Source: Rhypophila decipiens
Lineage: Eukaryota > Ascomycota > Sordariomycetes > Sordariales > Naviculisporaceae
Reading direction: 5' to 3'
Assembly (NCBI GenBank): GCA_033297075.1
Contig: MU858139.1
Span: forward strand, 62,001 to 126,000
Length of the DNA: 64,000 nucleotides
The notes beneath the pieces are model-generated. The model worked only from the letters and a program-made list of their open reading frames with translations, made no database searches and was not told the origin of the DNA. The position numbers and the translations under genes are program-made. Shown piece by piece: positions 35,663 through 46,952 of the stretch (position 1 is its first letter; every line of letters starts with the position of its first letter).

Positions 35663-37252
35663 TCATTCACCCGTCTCCTCTGGCTGCTCCCAGTCATGCT
35701 CAACCCGCCACTGATCCTCCAAGTTCAACGCAGTGTCCCCGAACAAGTTACACCCGCGATGTCCCCACTTCTCCTCAAAGATCCTCCTCCCGGCAGCGAT
35801 CTGCTCGTTGAAGCCGGCGTCGAACCCCTCGGGGTCATAGTAAAACGGCTCCCCTTGCCCGCCGCGCTGGCTCTTGTGCCATGTGTTCCTCACACCCGCA
35901 TCGCGGTATTTGTAGAGCCCCATCTCGACGCCGACTTTGTTCAAGATGCGAAAGTACTCGAGCGGATCCGATGGCATTTCTTCTTCCTTTCCGTCTCTTT
36001 TCGCCTTTCTCCTCTCAGTAGCCTGGATTGGTGTTTCGTCCTCTCCGGCCTTCTGCTGTTCCTCCTCCGCCTTTGTCGCTGCTTCTTCCTCCTCTTTTTT
36101 CTTCCTCTCCTCTGCCCTCTGCTCCTCTTCTTCCGGCGAAAGCGGATTGGGATCCACAAACCTCGGCCTGCCGACCTTGGGGTCCCGATAGAAGACACTC
36201 AAATCTTCCATGACGCTGCTAGCATCATTAATCCAGCCCGCGCGACGGTGCCGTACCGTCCAACCATCCATCGCCAGCCTCGAGTTCATATCACAATCCG
36301 ACGTATAATACGGTATCATGACGTCCCATCCGCCAACAGCATCGACCGCCTCTCTGTTGACCAGCGTCAGATAGTCGTACTGGAACCACCTGAATGCCCA
36401 GCGTTCGCCTCTGTCCAAAACGTAGCGTAATTCGGCTAGACAGTTTTCGTAGAGTGTCTTGTACCCCGGGTCCTTGGCAGACGGGGGATTCAACATGCGG
36501 TCTCTGTCATCTGGGTCGTCATCGTACACCTCTGGCGGACGGTCTCCTTCTCCCCGTTCCAAGTCGTCTGCCCCGTCTTCAAAGCTAAATACCACCACGT
36601 CCTGGTGACTGTACATATAGTACTCATAGCCCCTTTGGTACGCGATATCCAGGAAGAAGTTCTGCAGCTGGCTGAAAGTGAGCAGGACCGGTGTGGTAAT
36701 AACTTGCACACCCAGACGGTTGAGGGTGGTATGGTTGACGTAAAACGGATTCTGGAGAGACAGTTTCCCAGCTTTGTTGTAGAAATGGACACCGGTATTT
36801 TCCACCACGTAGATTTGACTTGGGGGCCAGCCCGCGGTGATGTACGAGACTACGCATTGTAGCAGCATCGGCCATTGGCGTGTGAAGCCCATGAACAGGG
36901 GCGGTGCCGCGGTGAGATTGTATTCTTTGTGCAGATTTGGTCGAGGGATATTATAGCTCGGTATCGAGGGCGGTTTTGCGTCGAATGAGTTGGAGAGAAG
37001 GGGAAAAGGGTCTTTGATAGGCGGTGGAAGCCATGACGGGGTCGGCTTGTAGCGCGGCGGTGGACGATCGGTTGGAGGCCGTCTGTCGGCGGGGCTATCG
37101 GGCTTGATGAGCTCTTTGAGGTCTTGGAATGACGGAACGACGTCGTGCGAGTATGCTGTGAAGGAGACCAGCGCGAGGGACGTAAAGACGAGGATCGCGA
37201 CGGCCGGGAGGAGGACGCGGAAGAGGCGGGGATTTAACGAGAGTGTCGCCAT
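35663..37252 (-). CDS. Type II membrane GT-A-like glycosyltransferase
   Basis: A single-exon 529-residue protein. The frame is open upstream only through a TTG, so ATG 37252 is taken as the start. A short basic tail precedes one membrane anchor (VLLPAVAILVFTSLALVSF, about residues 13-31) and a proline-rich stem (RRPPTDRPPPRYKP). The lumenal domain begins LFMGFTRQWPMLLQCVVSYI and contains the nucleotide-sugar-fold strand YYMYSHQDVVVFS, then WFQYDYLTLVNREAVDAVGGWD, YYTSDCDMNSRLAMDGW and NDASSVMEDL, typical of fungal GT-A-fold transferases of the Golgi or ER. An acidic Glu/Lys/Ala-rich insertion lies at about 375-430. Donor and acceptor are not predictable. Family assignment rests on fold-like motifs, so it is less certain than the membrane topology. 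Confidence 0.7.
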   Translation of the reverse strand: MATLSLNPRLFRVLLPAVAILVFTSLALVSFTAYSHDVVPSFQDLKELIKPDSPADRRPPTDRPPPRYKPTPSWLPPPIKDPFPLLSNSFDAKPPSIPSYNIPRPNLHKEYNLTAAPPLFMGFTRQWPMLLQCVVSYITAGWPPSQIYVVENTGVHFYNKAGKLSLQNPFYVNHTTLNRLGVQVITTPVLLTFSQLQNFFLDIAYQRGYEYYMYSHQDVVVFSFEDGADDLERGEGDRPPEVYDDDPDDRDRMLNPPSAKDPGYKTLYENCLAELRYVLDRGERWAFRWFQYDYLTLVNREAVDAVGGWDVMIPYYTSDCDMNSRLAMDGWTVRHRRAGWINDASSVMEDLSVFYRDPKVGRPRFVDPNPLSPEEEEQRAEERKKKEEEEAATKAEEEQQKAGEDETPIQATERRKAKRDGKEEEMPSDPLEYFRILNKVGVEMGLYKYRDAGVRNTWHKSQRGGQGEPFYYDPEGFDAGFNEQIAAGRRIFEEKWGHRGCNLFGDTALNLEDQWRVEHDWEQPEETGE

Positions 37253-38859
37253 TTCATCGTGGTTGGTTTTGCGAGTGTTGCGCCTTTGTTTTCGCCCGTC
37301 CGTCAAGCTGTTATCGCAAGGTGGTGTTGAGAGCAAGCTGACCGACCGCCGGGCGTGCTCCAGGCTCCAGCTTTTTTGACGCGAGATATTCGGGAGCCAT
37401 CATCGGAGGTAGTCGGCATTGCTCTTATAGAAAAAAAAAATCAGGAGCTTGCTGCCCCTGAACGAGGGTGTTACGCGTCATCGTATTGATCGTGTCCTTT
37501 CCCAGGCTCGTTCAACCTTGGGCCTGCATTGGATTGGAATCCTTCAGTGTGGCTTGGTTCGGATATCTCACCCGCCAAGCGGGCCTTTTGCGTCCATTTC
37601 TGCAGGGAGCGTGGGGACGCGGCCGTCGAGACAGGACGAAGTGTAGGGGTCCATTATTTGAAAAGGGGTGCCCTGGTGATCTTGAAAATCGTATTCTTGT
37701 CTTTTTCGTCCTTCGATATTTGTTTGGGAGACGATAGCATTCGGCACACTCGTGGTGTGGACCGCCAAGTTTGGGGGTCGTTTGTTGACTTGTCCACGGC
37801 GAATTCAGGGTCCAATTTAGCGCCGTTTTTTGAGTGGTGGACTGATGCAACGTTGCCAAGCTGCGTTTCACTGGGCGATGGAGGTCACTCGGAGCTGGAG
37901 CTGTTAGTGAAGCTCCTTATCAACACCAAACCATTGACTTCACTAACAGATACCACAAAGCGCAACTTCCCCAGGCTAAGGACCCGAGCTTTCGGCAGAG
38001 AGCGTGAAGCTTGTTTCGGGTGACGAAAGCTTGATCTCGACATCAACCTCCGCTTCCTTTTGTTGTCCTAACTCGGCCAACATCTTCAATTCTTCATGTC
38101 AAGTCCTTGGCTGACTGACACCCAATGTCGAGGACAGCCCATACCGAAGAAGCCATTTGTTGACCAGTGTCGCAAATCCAGTTGCTACGGAGATCCAAGT
38201 CCCAGTCCGAGAAGATAAGGACGTCACAGATACCCCTCTTCCAGCTTTGGAGCAACATCCACGACCTCTTCGGGCAGGTTGCTTTCGAGTGCCATCTTTC
38301 AGAAATATCAAGAAAACTGCCAGTTAATAAACTCCGACGGCATCAAGCAGACCATCTGACCCTTGCACACTCAATTGCTTGTTTGGACCGCCCACGACAG
38401 TTTCCGCCTGTCGGAGTCTTCCGTTGCCTGGACAGCCTGAATTGCATGTACCTATCCCACCACCAAGGTGACGCCGCAGCTAGACATCTGCCATTCGATG
38501 GTTACAGCCTGCTCCCGTCAAAGTGATAACCGTTGATTGTCTCCAATATCAATATCCCATCAGACGACGGACCAGCGTACCATTCTCGCCCATCCATGCG
38601 AGCCACTTGCATCTGGCCAGACCATCGGGGTCACCATCTGTCACTGAGAGCTCCCTACCTACCTACCTACATAGGCAGTTCAATCAGTCCGCCAGTAACC
38701 CGTATCACACGTACAACCCCATTTGTCCAGTCCAGTCCAGTCCCTTGTTCTCCGCAGCGGTGGTTCACCCCGTGTGACTGCGCAAGTCCAGGACCCTGGT
38801 CATGTCATGTTACCTTGCTTCTCTGCCGCCGTGATTAAGGTAAACAAGACAAAATAAAT
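37253..38859. other. Divergent intergenic region
   Basis: Lies between the minus-strand glycosyltransferase and the plus-strand transporter, so it should carry both promoters. It contains a short A-run (37431-37440), a CCTA-type run (acctacctacctacata near 38658) and CAGTC repeats near 38734. The plus frame at 37529-38023 has no features and is not annotated. Confidence 0.4.
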
Positions 38860-40810
38860 ATGACCGACCGCCATGCCTTGCCTGTCTCCTCCGACCGTTC
38901 TCCCCTTCTCCAAAGGGACAGTGGCGAAGCTGGATCATCGAACGGGACCTTCTTCCAAACCGATTCTCATCCATCGACATCAGCAGCTAGAAACAAGCCC
39001 ACCAAAATGGAGAAGGACCTAACCCGGCACGCAACAGCCGGCACAGAAGAAAATGAAGACGACCGAGCCGGCTCCGGCGCAGGACCTGTCAAACCCGTCG
39101 GCGACCCAACACTACTAGACCCTCACCTCGACCAAGCAATCCAATTCGAGCACAGCTTGACCTTCACCCAAGCATGCAAGCTCTACCCAGCCGCAATAGG
39201 ATGGTCGGCGTTCGTCTCCCTCGGCGTGATCATGCTCGCTTTTGACCCTCAGCTCCTGGGCAACTTGTACGCGATGCCACGGTTCAAGTTGGATTTTGGG
39301 TATGAATATGAGGGCGAGGTTCGTTTTTATCCCTTCTCCTTTTCATCGCTCTCTCACCATTTCGGATAGAAAGTCGCAAGTCGGGATGAATATTGACTGA
39401 GGAGAGAAATAGTTTATAATCTCTGCCCCCTGGCAAACTGGCCTATCAATGGGGAACCCCATCGGCCAAGTCGTAGGCGCCCTCGGAGCAGGCTACCCGA
39501 TGGAGAAATACGGTCGAAAATCCACGTTTGGAGCATGTGTAATCCTCACTGCCGCGCTAATCTTCATCCAGTTTTTTGCGCGATCTCTCGAGGTGCTGCT
39601 TGTCGGCGAGCTCCTAGGCGGCTTGGTGCTGGGTTGTTATGCAGTCATAGCACCGACGTATGCTTCTGAAGTCTGTCCGCTTGCTATAAGGGGCATCCTG
39701 ACCAGCTATGTGAATCTGTGCTTTGTCATTGGCCAGCTTCTGGGTAATAGCGTCTGTGCTGGGACAAGCAAGTTGGATGATCACTGGGCTTATTCCATCC
39801 CCTTTGCGCTGCAGTGGGTTTGGTGCGCCATTATTCTGGGTGGATTTGCTTGGGTCCCCGAGAGTCCGTGGTGGCTTGTTCGGCATGGGAGGAACAAAGA
39901 CGCAGAGGTGGTGTTGCGGAGGTTGGCCAGTGAGAAGGTGGATATCGGGCAGACGTTGGCTGTTATCGTCGAGACGGACAGACTCGAGCAGGAGCTCGAG
40001 ATGGGAAGCACGTACTGGGATTGTTTCCGGGGTGTGAATCTCAGACGGACAGAGATATCGGTCGGTGTTTATTGCACACAAGTGCTGAGTGGCATTTACT
40101 TGATCAATTACGGGACCAACTTTTTCAATCTTGCTGGACTGCCGACGGATCAGGCGTTCAATATGGGGATTGGGTTCTTGGGTGAGTTGACTTGATATTG
40201 CGCGCAGAGTCGGGATTTCTGATGCGGTCCGGATTTGCTAACAATGATACAAACAGCGGTCGGATTCCTGGGTACTATCGTCTCTTGGCCCCTTATTGTT
40301 CGCTATGGTCGGAGGACAATCTACAACAGCGGGCTGGCCCTCCTTGTCGTCCTCCAGCTCATCATCGGTATTCTGGATTGTATCCCCGACCGCCCGAGCA
40401 ACGTCGTCTGGGCGCAGTCCTCGCTCATGCTGATATGGAACTTCTTTTACGACATCTCCATCGGCCCAGTATGTTTCGTCATCATCTCCGAGGCCAGCGC
40501 CACCCGTGTTCGATCCAAGAGTATCGCTGTTGCTACCGCCGCCCAGGGAGCTCTAGGCTGTGCCATGACCGTCGCTATCCCGTACATGATCAACCCTGAC
40601 CAAGCAAACATGCAGGGCAAGCTCGGATTCTTCTTTGGGGGCCTGGCTGGCTTCTGTTTGGTCTGGGCTTATTTCAGGGTGCCTGAGACCAGAGGCCGGA
40701 CCTTTGAGGAGCTTGACATCTTGTTTGAGCGAAAGGTGCCTACTAGGCTGTTTGGCGAGTATGTGATCGATCATGGGACTGCGAGAGGGGATAATCCCGA
40801 GGACCTGTGA
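38860..40810 (+). CDS. MFS sugar transporter (hexose/maltose-permease type)
   Basis: Three exons, 38860-39318, 39413-40181 and 40257-40810, encode 593 residues. Introns are 94 and 75 nt, with donors GTTCGT and GTGAGT. The long polar N-terminus (about 100 residues) precedes twelve membrane segments. Sugar-porter signatures are visible: GYPMEKYGRKST after the second helix, FARSLEVLLVGELLGGLVLG, ASEVCPLAIRGILTSYVNLC, the PESPWWLVRHGRNKDAE motif at the start of the central loop, QVLSGIYLINYGTNFF, IVRYGRRTIYNSGL and the closing VPETRGRTFEELD. This places it among the fungal alpha-glucoside/hexose permeases at the plasma membrane; substrate not determined. The first intron falls just before FIISAPWQTGLSMGNP, consistent with the family alignment. 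Confidence 0.9.
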
Positions 40811-41283
40811 GCTCGTCCGGGTCTCGATCAGCTGGTCATGGTGTTCTCGTCTTCGAAAGCGGTCGCTTTTGATCTCGTGGTCTGGCTCGTTCGAGCCTCG
40901 AGAGCTTGGCGAGTTGAAAAAAGCTCTGAGAGTCTATTACATCTGACCATAGCTGGCAACTTCTTTTCATAGACATATCTATGTTGCCTTGGATCTCTAT
41001 CACTCGGTGGTTAATGGAAGGGACCGCAACGGTGTTGAATACTGTCTTTGATTCTGTGTGATTTCATGTTCGTGGGGTTGGGGAGCGATACCGAAGGAAT
41101 TGCTCGAGAACAAGGCCATGACAGAACGGCCTGGCATCGTCTGCAAGAACCGCAATGTCAGCAATAAACAGGCTAGGGTTGAAAGGATACCCTACGCATA
41201 TAAGACAGGAGGGATTCTCCCATAGATGATAGAATGATATCCCCGGCCTTTTCCATTTCACCACATTGCCGGTGCCTGCGAAC
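40811..41283. other. Intergenic
   Basis: 3' flank of the transporter and upstream flank of the interrupted repeat-rich gene. No coding signal. Confidence 0.4.
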
Positions 41284-42102
41284 ATGATATCACTACGCAC
41301 CTACTTCGTTTACATCAACGAAAAGTGCCATCTCCTCTGGCACGACCCCCGAAAACAACGGTTGCTCGATTACTGGATGGAGGGTCGCATTCCAGGGACC
41401 TCTCCCGATTAACCACCGCCCTTTGGCCTCTACCACGTCGCGCTCATGGGCTACTTTGGCGACAGGAGATATACCGACATCTGCGTGTGGCAGGTATCGC
41501 AGTGGGACGACAGGAACACGGTGGCCGAGCCCTTGGAGGTGAAACGTCGGTCGGCTGCCGAGCAGCAGCGTTGTCTGGACTCGGTGTATGAATGGGTCGA
41601 GGCGCATCCGTTTGAGCGGTTCAAACATACAGGGCTTCGAGGGACAAGGGACCATGATGTAAGGGTGTATGATTTGCCGGTGCCAACCGAGGAGGGTTTA
41701 CGGACTTGGCGGGCACATTATAAACGGCATCAGTGGGTTAAGGAGGAGTGGGTGGCCAGGGCCTTGGCGTTGGATTTGTGAGTTTCCGTTTTTGTACATG
41801 CATCGAGCGTCTCCGTTTGTAATTTCGTTGCTCAAGTTGCCTGAGTGATCCGGCTGACAAAGCGGTATGGTACGCGAAACAGAACAGGAGGGGAGCAGAC
41901 GAACGAGGACCAGGACCAGTCGTCTGAACAGAGTGACCAAAGCAGCCAAACCGAGTCAGACAGGGCAAGTGGCAGCGGCAACGAAGAGCCCCTTGTCGAC
42001 GACACACAGGTAAATCGCACAGCGATGCTCCCAGAACCTCAACCTCTTCAGCAGCCGTACACAATGCCTCCAGCGCCTGCCCCTTCAATATTTTGTCCCT
42101 CC

Positions 42103-42174
42103 GACAATGGATGCTTCTGCGACAATGGATGCTTCTGCGACAATGGATGATCCTGCGACAATGGATGCTCCTGC
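42103..42174 (+). repeat. Four tandem copies of an 18-bp unit
   Basis: The unit gacaatggatgcttctgc occurs at 42103, 42121, 42139 and 42157; the last two copies carry one or two substitutions. It is in frame and encodes TMDASA-type hexapeptides of the repeat-rich protein. Confidence 0.95.
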
Positions 42175-42285
42175 GACCTCGAGCATGTCGTCCCCGGCCG
42201 TGCCAGCGACTCCTACTCCGGCTCCAATTCCTGTGTCGCGAGAGTTCGTACCAGCGACTTATCCAAGCATGAATGGTGTCCCGAC

Positions 42286-42660
42286 GAACCCGTTCCCACA
42301 GAGGACAGTCTCTGCCGATGCGTCTGCTCCTGGTCTCAGAGCCGCCGGACTATTCACGTCTTCAACGGCTCCAACTCCGACTCCTATCCCAGAACAGTTC
42401 ATACCGACTACTACTAGTCATGCAAGCACGCCTACTCTTCCGACGAGCCCATTCGCACAGAGTACAGTCTCTGCCGCTGCATCTGCTCCTGGTCTCAGAG
42501 CCGCTGGACTATTCACGTCTTCAACAACGACTCCGACTCCTATCCAGGGACAGTTCATACCGACTACTAGTCATGCATGCACGCCGACGAACCCATTCGC
42601 ACCGAGCACAAGCTCAACTCCCCCTTCCGTTCCTGGTGTCAACAAGACCACCGGAATATT
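42286..42660 (+). repeat. Imperfect coding tandem repeats of about 140 bp
   Basis: Two strong copies and a third degenerate copy share the core sequence encoding APGLRAAGLFTSST followed by TPTP...QFIPTT. They are part of the repeat-rich protein frame. Confidence 0.8.
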
Positions 42661-42662
42661 CA

Positions 42663-42680
42663 CCCCCCCCCCCCCCCCCC
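42663..42680 (+). repeat. Homopolymer of 18 C
   Basis: Uninterrupted C tract within the coding region. The protein-like frame changes across it, so its length decides whether the gene is open. Confidence 0.97.
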
Positions 42681-43340
42681 GCGACCATGCCATCGTCCTC
42701 GCCATCTTTACTATCGGCGATGAAGCCGCCTCCCGCGCCAGTGCCGATTTCCCCGTCCAACATAAACATGGTAGGAAACATCTCCAGGTATTTTCTCTGC
42801 AACGCCCCTGGCTACCACCCCAGCACACCTCCAAAGCGCAAAGCCACGGACGACTTGCGTGCATGGGATCCTAGCGGCATGAACTTTCAGTCTGGCCCGC
42901 CGCCAAGATTGTTCAGACAGCCACCAAGCCAGCTAGGGCAGCAGATAGGACAAGACTTTGGCACTGGCAGGCAGATGGGAGATCCTGATGAACAGATGGT
43001 AGATGCCCCGGCACCGCAAGATCATTTGGCGACATCTTTCGCCGCTCCACGTGGGAATGAGAATATTCCCCCGAAAGAGGCTCAGCCTGGCGCGACTGAA
43101 GTGGACCAAGCCGCCCAAAATGGACCGGCAGGTGGAGGTGCGAAACCCGCGGTCAGGAGGCCTCGGCAACAGATCCGCCCCGGTACAAAGGTCGGAGGAC
43201 GAGCTGCTGCTCGGGCTCCGGCGCCCGCACCCACAGTTGTACCCGTGGGAGTTGAGGTGGTTGACGTGGGGGCAAGCGCGTCAGCGACTGCGGGAAGGAG
43301 TGGAATGGGAAGGAATGCCGGTGGCACTATGGGTCGCTAG

Positions 43341-44183
43341 CATTTTCGTCAAGGGCTCAAGTGCTAGTTTGGCATGACGGCAAACGAGCATCCTGGGCAA
43401 GCAGGGAAGGCAAAGGGAACAGCTTGCTGGCGATATACGCGTGTGTGGGGTAACTGTTACGAGAGGCTCACGAAGATTATGCTGCCACTGAAATCGTGGT
43501 CTTGTTTCGGCAGTTCAGATAGTCTAATAACGGGAACGATGGCAAAGAGGTTTAGCAAACTGAGAGCCTTTTGTGATATCCACCCAAGGATATCTTGAGA
43601 AGAGTCATATTCGGTAGTAATACTACTTTGATTTGCCGGTATGAAAGGCCATCTCTTCCGAGTCTTGAAGAATACATGCTTGGCTTTCCAGCAGCTGGAT
43701 TATGGTAGATACTATTATAAGGCCATCTGGTGAATATTTCATAATACATCATGTTGATAGTTGAGATACAGGGGAAAATAAAGTGTTTGATTAGCCGCTA
43801 TTTAGTAGTACTGTCGTGGCTAGAGAAAATGATCCAGAGAAAAAGAGAATGGCCAATGAAGCTCAAGAAGAAAGGGTAAGGAGAAACCCCACGAGGAGCG
43901 CAGAACACTTGCCCTGGCATGCTTGATCCAACGTATAAATCAAGTCCCCACGCAAAAGGCCGAGAAAAGAAAACCAAGCCGAGTGAAAAAGAAGCTTCCG
44001 ATGCGCTTGCAATCAGAATTTGTGCTATGGGACTCGGTTTTGTACCGAGGGTGCAAAATACCGCTCTGAGAAGAAAAAAGGCAAGAAGAACCGAATGCCG
44101 AACAGTAAGATCACCTGTTCTCAATGTCCCAATCTGTCCAAGTCGTCATGACACCCCGTTGCGATCCAACCCCGCTATAGACA
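43341..44183. other. Intergenic between convergent genes
   Basis: 3' flanks of the plus-strand repeat-rich gene and of the first minus-strand array gene. No coding signal that I trust. Confidence 0.4.
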
Positions 44184-45468
44184 TTATACATCAACGACAT
44201 CGCAAGGATCCCGCGCATAGTCGACCTTGACCCCCGCTTGCGCAAACTCTTGAAGCAACTCCTTGCGGGCCAGATGCGCCTGGCCGCGGTGTGCAGCAAA
44301 GCGAAGCTCGACACAACCAAAGCGGCGGCGATTCTGGTGGACGATGATGTCTTCGGTCTCGAATGTGATCTTTGCTCCAAGATTCGTGAGCAGATTGTTC
44401 TTGTTGACCAGATTTGCCGGGCCCGTGACTTTGAGGCATCGAGTCATCCACTTGGCCAGGCCCTGCTGCTCCTGGACCTTGGTCCAGTTGCGCCTAACTC
44501 GAACCAGGCAGTCTCTGACGACGAACGGGCCCATGACGTGGCGTGCGTAGAAGCGAGAGGCGTCGGCTACAGTAAAGAACACGAGCTTTGCGCCTGCGTG
44601 GGTGTACTTTTTGCCCACCTCGCCGCGGTTGATGTGTAAAGCGAATACACGCCCGATGTCCTTGATGGCGCCTAGGATCTCTGCAACGGACACATTCGCC
44701 GGCAACCTGTCCATGAAGAAGGAGCAGTTCAGGTGATCTGGCAATCCCACGACCGAGTGGTTGTAGATATTGTATGGGTCGCCTTTGTAGTTTGCCGACA
44801 TGCCCGAGTACTGACGCAGCTGCTCTTCAGCCACAGTAGGCTCTCGGTGGTAGTTGGGGCCGTACAGGGCTAGGTCTGTCGATCTAAAGCCCTGCTCGGC
44901 GGAAGCAGATACACCAGATATAGGCTGTCGGCTCGGGAAGCCCCCTGGCGCGGCAAGACGATCATGGGTGTGGACGTGGTTCAAAGACAGGCCGTTGAAG
45001 GCAGTGTCCAGAGAACCCAAGGATGGTGCTGAAACGTCCTGAAATTCCTGCTGAGGCCATTGGCTGCTTCCGGGCCTTCCCAAGTTAACAAGCGCTCTCG
45101 AATGATCCTGATAACCGGTACCAAACAGAGACTCGAGTATCTGAGGTTGTCTGATTAGCATACGAGTAATGAAGAGACGACGAATGAATGTTTGGATGTA
45201 AAATCGAAATAAATGAAAGGATTGTACTCACCGGGCCCCTGGCTGACGGCAGGTCGCCCCGAGGTCCCTGAGGCGGCGGACCCATTGTAGGCTGATGCCG
45301 ATTATTGAAAAGAGTTAGGGGAACCTTGGGAAAGTTGGGAGAGGATGGCGTCGGTCTGGAGGCGTTGTCACTAGGAGGAGGCCAAACAGAGCTCTCTGTT
45401 TTGGGTGGTTGTCTGGTATCCGCCTCGTCTTTCTCGTCCGGAGACGACGGTCTGTGTGAGAAAGACAT
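44184..45468 (-). CDS. Array paralog A: two-module RRM-like protein
   Basis: Two exons (45468-45232 and 45140-44184; 91-nt intron, phase 0, branch GCTAATC) encode 397 residues. The N-terminal 190 residues are Ser/Pro/Gln-rich and disordered. Then come LALYGPNYHREPTVAEE, the family block MSANYKGDPYNIYNHS (193-208), an RNP2-like strand LNCSFFMDRLPANVSVAEIL (about 216-235), AIKDIGRVFALHI, and an RNP1-like strand AGAKLVFFTVADASRFYARH (about 261-280). A second, shorter module follows: RCLKVTGPANLVN (313-325) and GCVELRFAAHRGQAHLARKEL. The protein ends VDYARDPCDVVDV. The order beta-alpha-beta-beta-alpha-beta fits two degenerate RRM folds; RNA binding is inference. First member of a five-gene same-strand array. 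Confidence 0.85.
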
Positions 45469-46541
45469 GTCGATTATACAAAATTGTAAGAGTCCAAGGG
45501 AGTTCCGAATGCAAAATTCGTCGACCAATGCTGAGCAATTTGTGCTGCAAGCCGCAGTGTTGTTGGGAGTTCCGAGTTATTGCGCTGCACTACTCTCGAT
45601 GACCGTGTCGTGCACGAGTGATGGAAAGAAGAAATATGGCGGGAAACTGGTGAAGCAGTGACTTATATGTAGGTAATGGGGATCCACCGCGACCCAAAGT
45701 AAAAACATAAATTATGCGGTCCTATCCCTAGATCTCCGGCAACTTAAGAAGCCCAAAGTCAAATTATCACTGCAAAGCAAGCTGGGAATAAGTACTCTAG
45801 AATAGCACCAGCTTAAAGCCCTTCTCGAAAGCTTGTGTGAGCAAGCTTTCGTTGATGAGAGCGAAAAGGCGTGAAGGTTCAAGGGATAGCCTGAAGGTTT
45901 GGGTTTGCCCTGTACCTAATTGTCCTCGATTCAGGACGGTGGCTGTGAAACTTTTCCAAACTTATTAACAAACAACTGCATACTTGTAAACCATAAATCG
46001 CTCCCTACATGCAGGCTGCTCTTGCTTCCATGTCGTTGCAGGTGATTCGAAACCTTGGACCTCCTCTATCTAACCCTAACCCCAATCCTTCCAAGAAAAG
46101 TTCACAGCGATTAGTGGCTGTTAGGCCACCAAGGACAGCTAGACTATAGCCGAATGAAGAGTTCTATTCTAGATTATATGAGTAGTTGAAAGAAGGAAAG
46201 TAAGTTCTCAGAGAAGGAAAGACAGAGCCAAGTGAGACCGAGACGCGCTCTTGTTATGTCGTTATATGGATAGACTGTACCATTCAACAGCTCATTGCAA
46301 AGGAAGGGCGTAACTGTATCATCAAAATTAATGGCGATACCCGAAAGTTCCGATCCGGCGGCGAAACCGTACAAGTAGATCCTTCCCGTCGAGGCTCCAA
46401 CACGTAACGAGCCTTTCGGTGTTCCTCGACCAGAGGTCAGTTGTTGTTGTTGTTGTTTCCATTTTAGACCAGGGTGGGGCCGCGTAGTGGTACCCTCCAA
46501 AATACCCCAGGGCATATCGGATCCCGGAGAGCCAGGCTGCC
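45469..46541. other. Intergenic
   Basis: Promoter side of paralog A. Contains a short TAACCC-like run near 46075-46086. The minus frame 46174-46515 has a Gln run but no support as a gene. Confidence 0.35.
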
Positions 46542-46952
46542 CTAACAGTGGTCGGGATAAGACTCATCATGACCGTCGCCGGTTGCCGAATCCATAGCCT
46601 CAGGGCAAAAGCTAGTAGCTTGGCGGTTGCCGATGAGATTATGGACGCGATGGTGCTCCATCTCGGCTCGGTCGAGGGCCCGGGGGGCTGGGGTCGCCGT
46701 CGTCCTTGTCTGCCTCCTCCGAGGTGTGCTGTTGCCCTCCTTGTCGAAGCAGGCAATGGGATCGCATTTCTTGCGTCGGTGAGTGCATTGATAGCACTTC
46801 GCCGAGCCTGGCGTCTCGACTAACTGCTCGGAGTCGATAATGGGGAGACAGCCGACGTCGTTGGGATCGTTGGCAAAAGAACCCTCGGCCGTCGAGGCGT
46901 GCGTCGGCGGCGGGTTAAAGGGGGGACGTTCGTTCCGGGATTCTCGGACAGC
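46542..46952 (-). pseudogene. Gene remnant with a zinc-cluster-like cysteine pattern
   Basis: A 137-codon frame bounded by TGA (46955-46953) and TAG (46544-46542) has no initiating ATG. It reads as plausible protein: PPFNPPPTHASTAEGSF, then DSEQLVETPGSAKCYQC and THRRKKCDPIACFDKEGN. The spacing C-x2-C-x6-C-x4-C with basic residues between resembles the first half of a fungal Zn2Cys6 DNA-binding domain but is not canonical. Adjacent frames (minus 46820-47071 and 46174-46515) also look partly protein-like, as expected for a degraded gene with frameshifts. Could alternatively be an exon of an unresolved gene. Confidence 0.3.

Larger units (their letters stand above)
41284..43340 (+). pseudogene. 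Repeat-rich disordered-protein gene with in-frame stop and poly-C frameshift
   Basis: Exons 41284-41777, 41883-42009 and 42074-43340 join in frame (introns 105 and 64 nt, donors GTGAGT and GTAAAT). The N-terminal part (YFVYINEKCHLLWHDPRKQ, then FGDRRYTDICVWQVSQWDD) is a compact, unrecognised domain of about 165 residues. An acidic Gln/Ser/Glu linker, TMDASA repeats and two to three Pro/Thr/Ser repeats follow. Two lesions: TAA at 41410-41412 separates the ATG from the rest in the same frame, and an 18-C tract (42663-42680) has one base too many or too few. The repeat frame ends early in CGC-GAC, while the next frame continues cleanly to 43340 as a Pro/Ala/Gly-rich tail. Starting at ATG 41446 avoids the first lesion. 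Either a decaying gene or a sequencing error in the tract. Confidence 0.55.

Noticed and set aside
35100..35714. Plus frame of 204 codons
   Set aside because: Arg/Pro-rich composition typical of GC-driven chance frames; no start context or homologous motif.
37529..38023. Plus frame of 164 codons between the glycosyltransferase and the transporter
   Set aside because: Lies in a divergent promoter region, no motif, mirrored by a minus frame.
41293..41655. Minus frame opposite the N-terminal part of the repeat-rich gene
   Set aside because: Antisense of the better supported plus-strand coding sequence.
46075..46086. Two TAACCC-like units suggesting an interstitial telomere repeat
   Set aside because: Only two units; too short to distinguish from chance.
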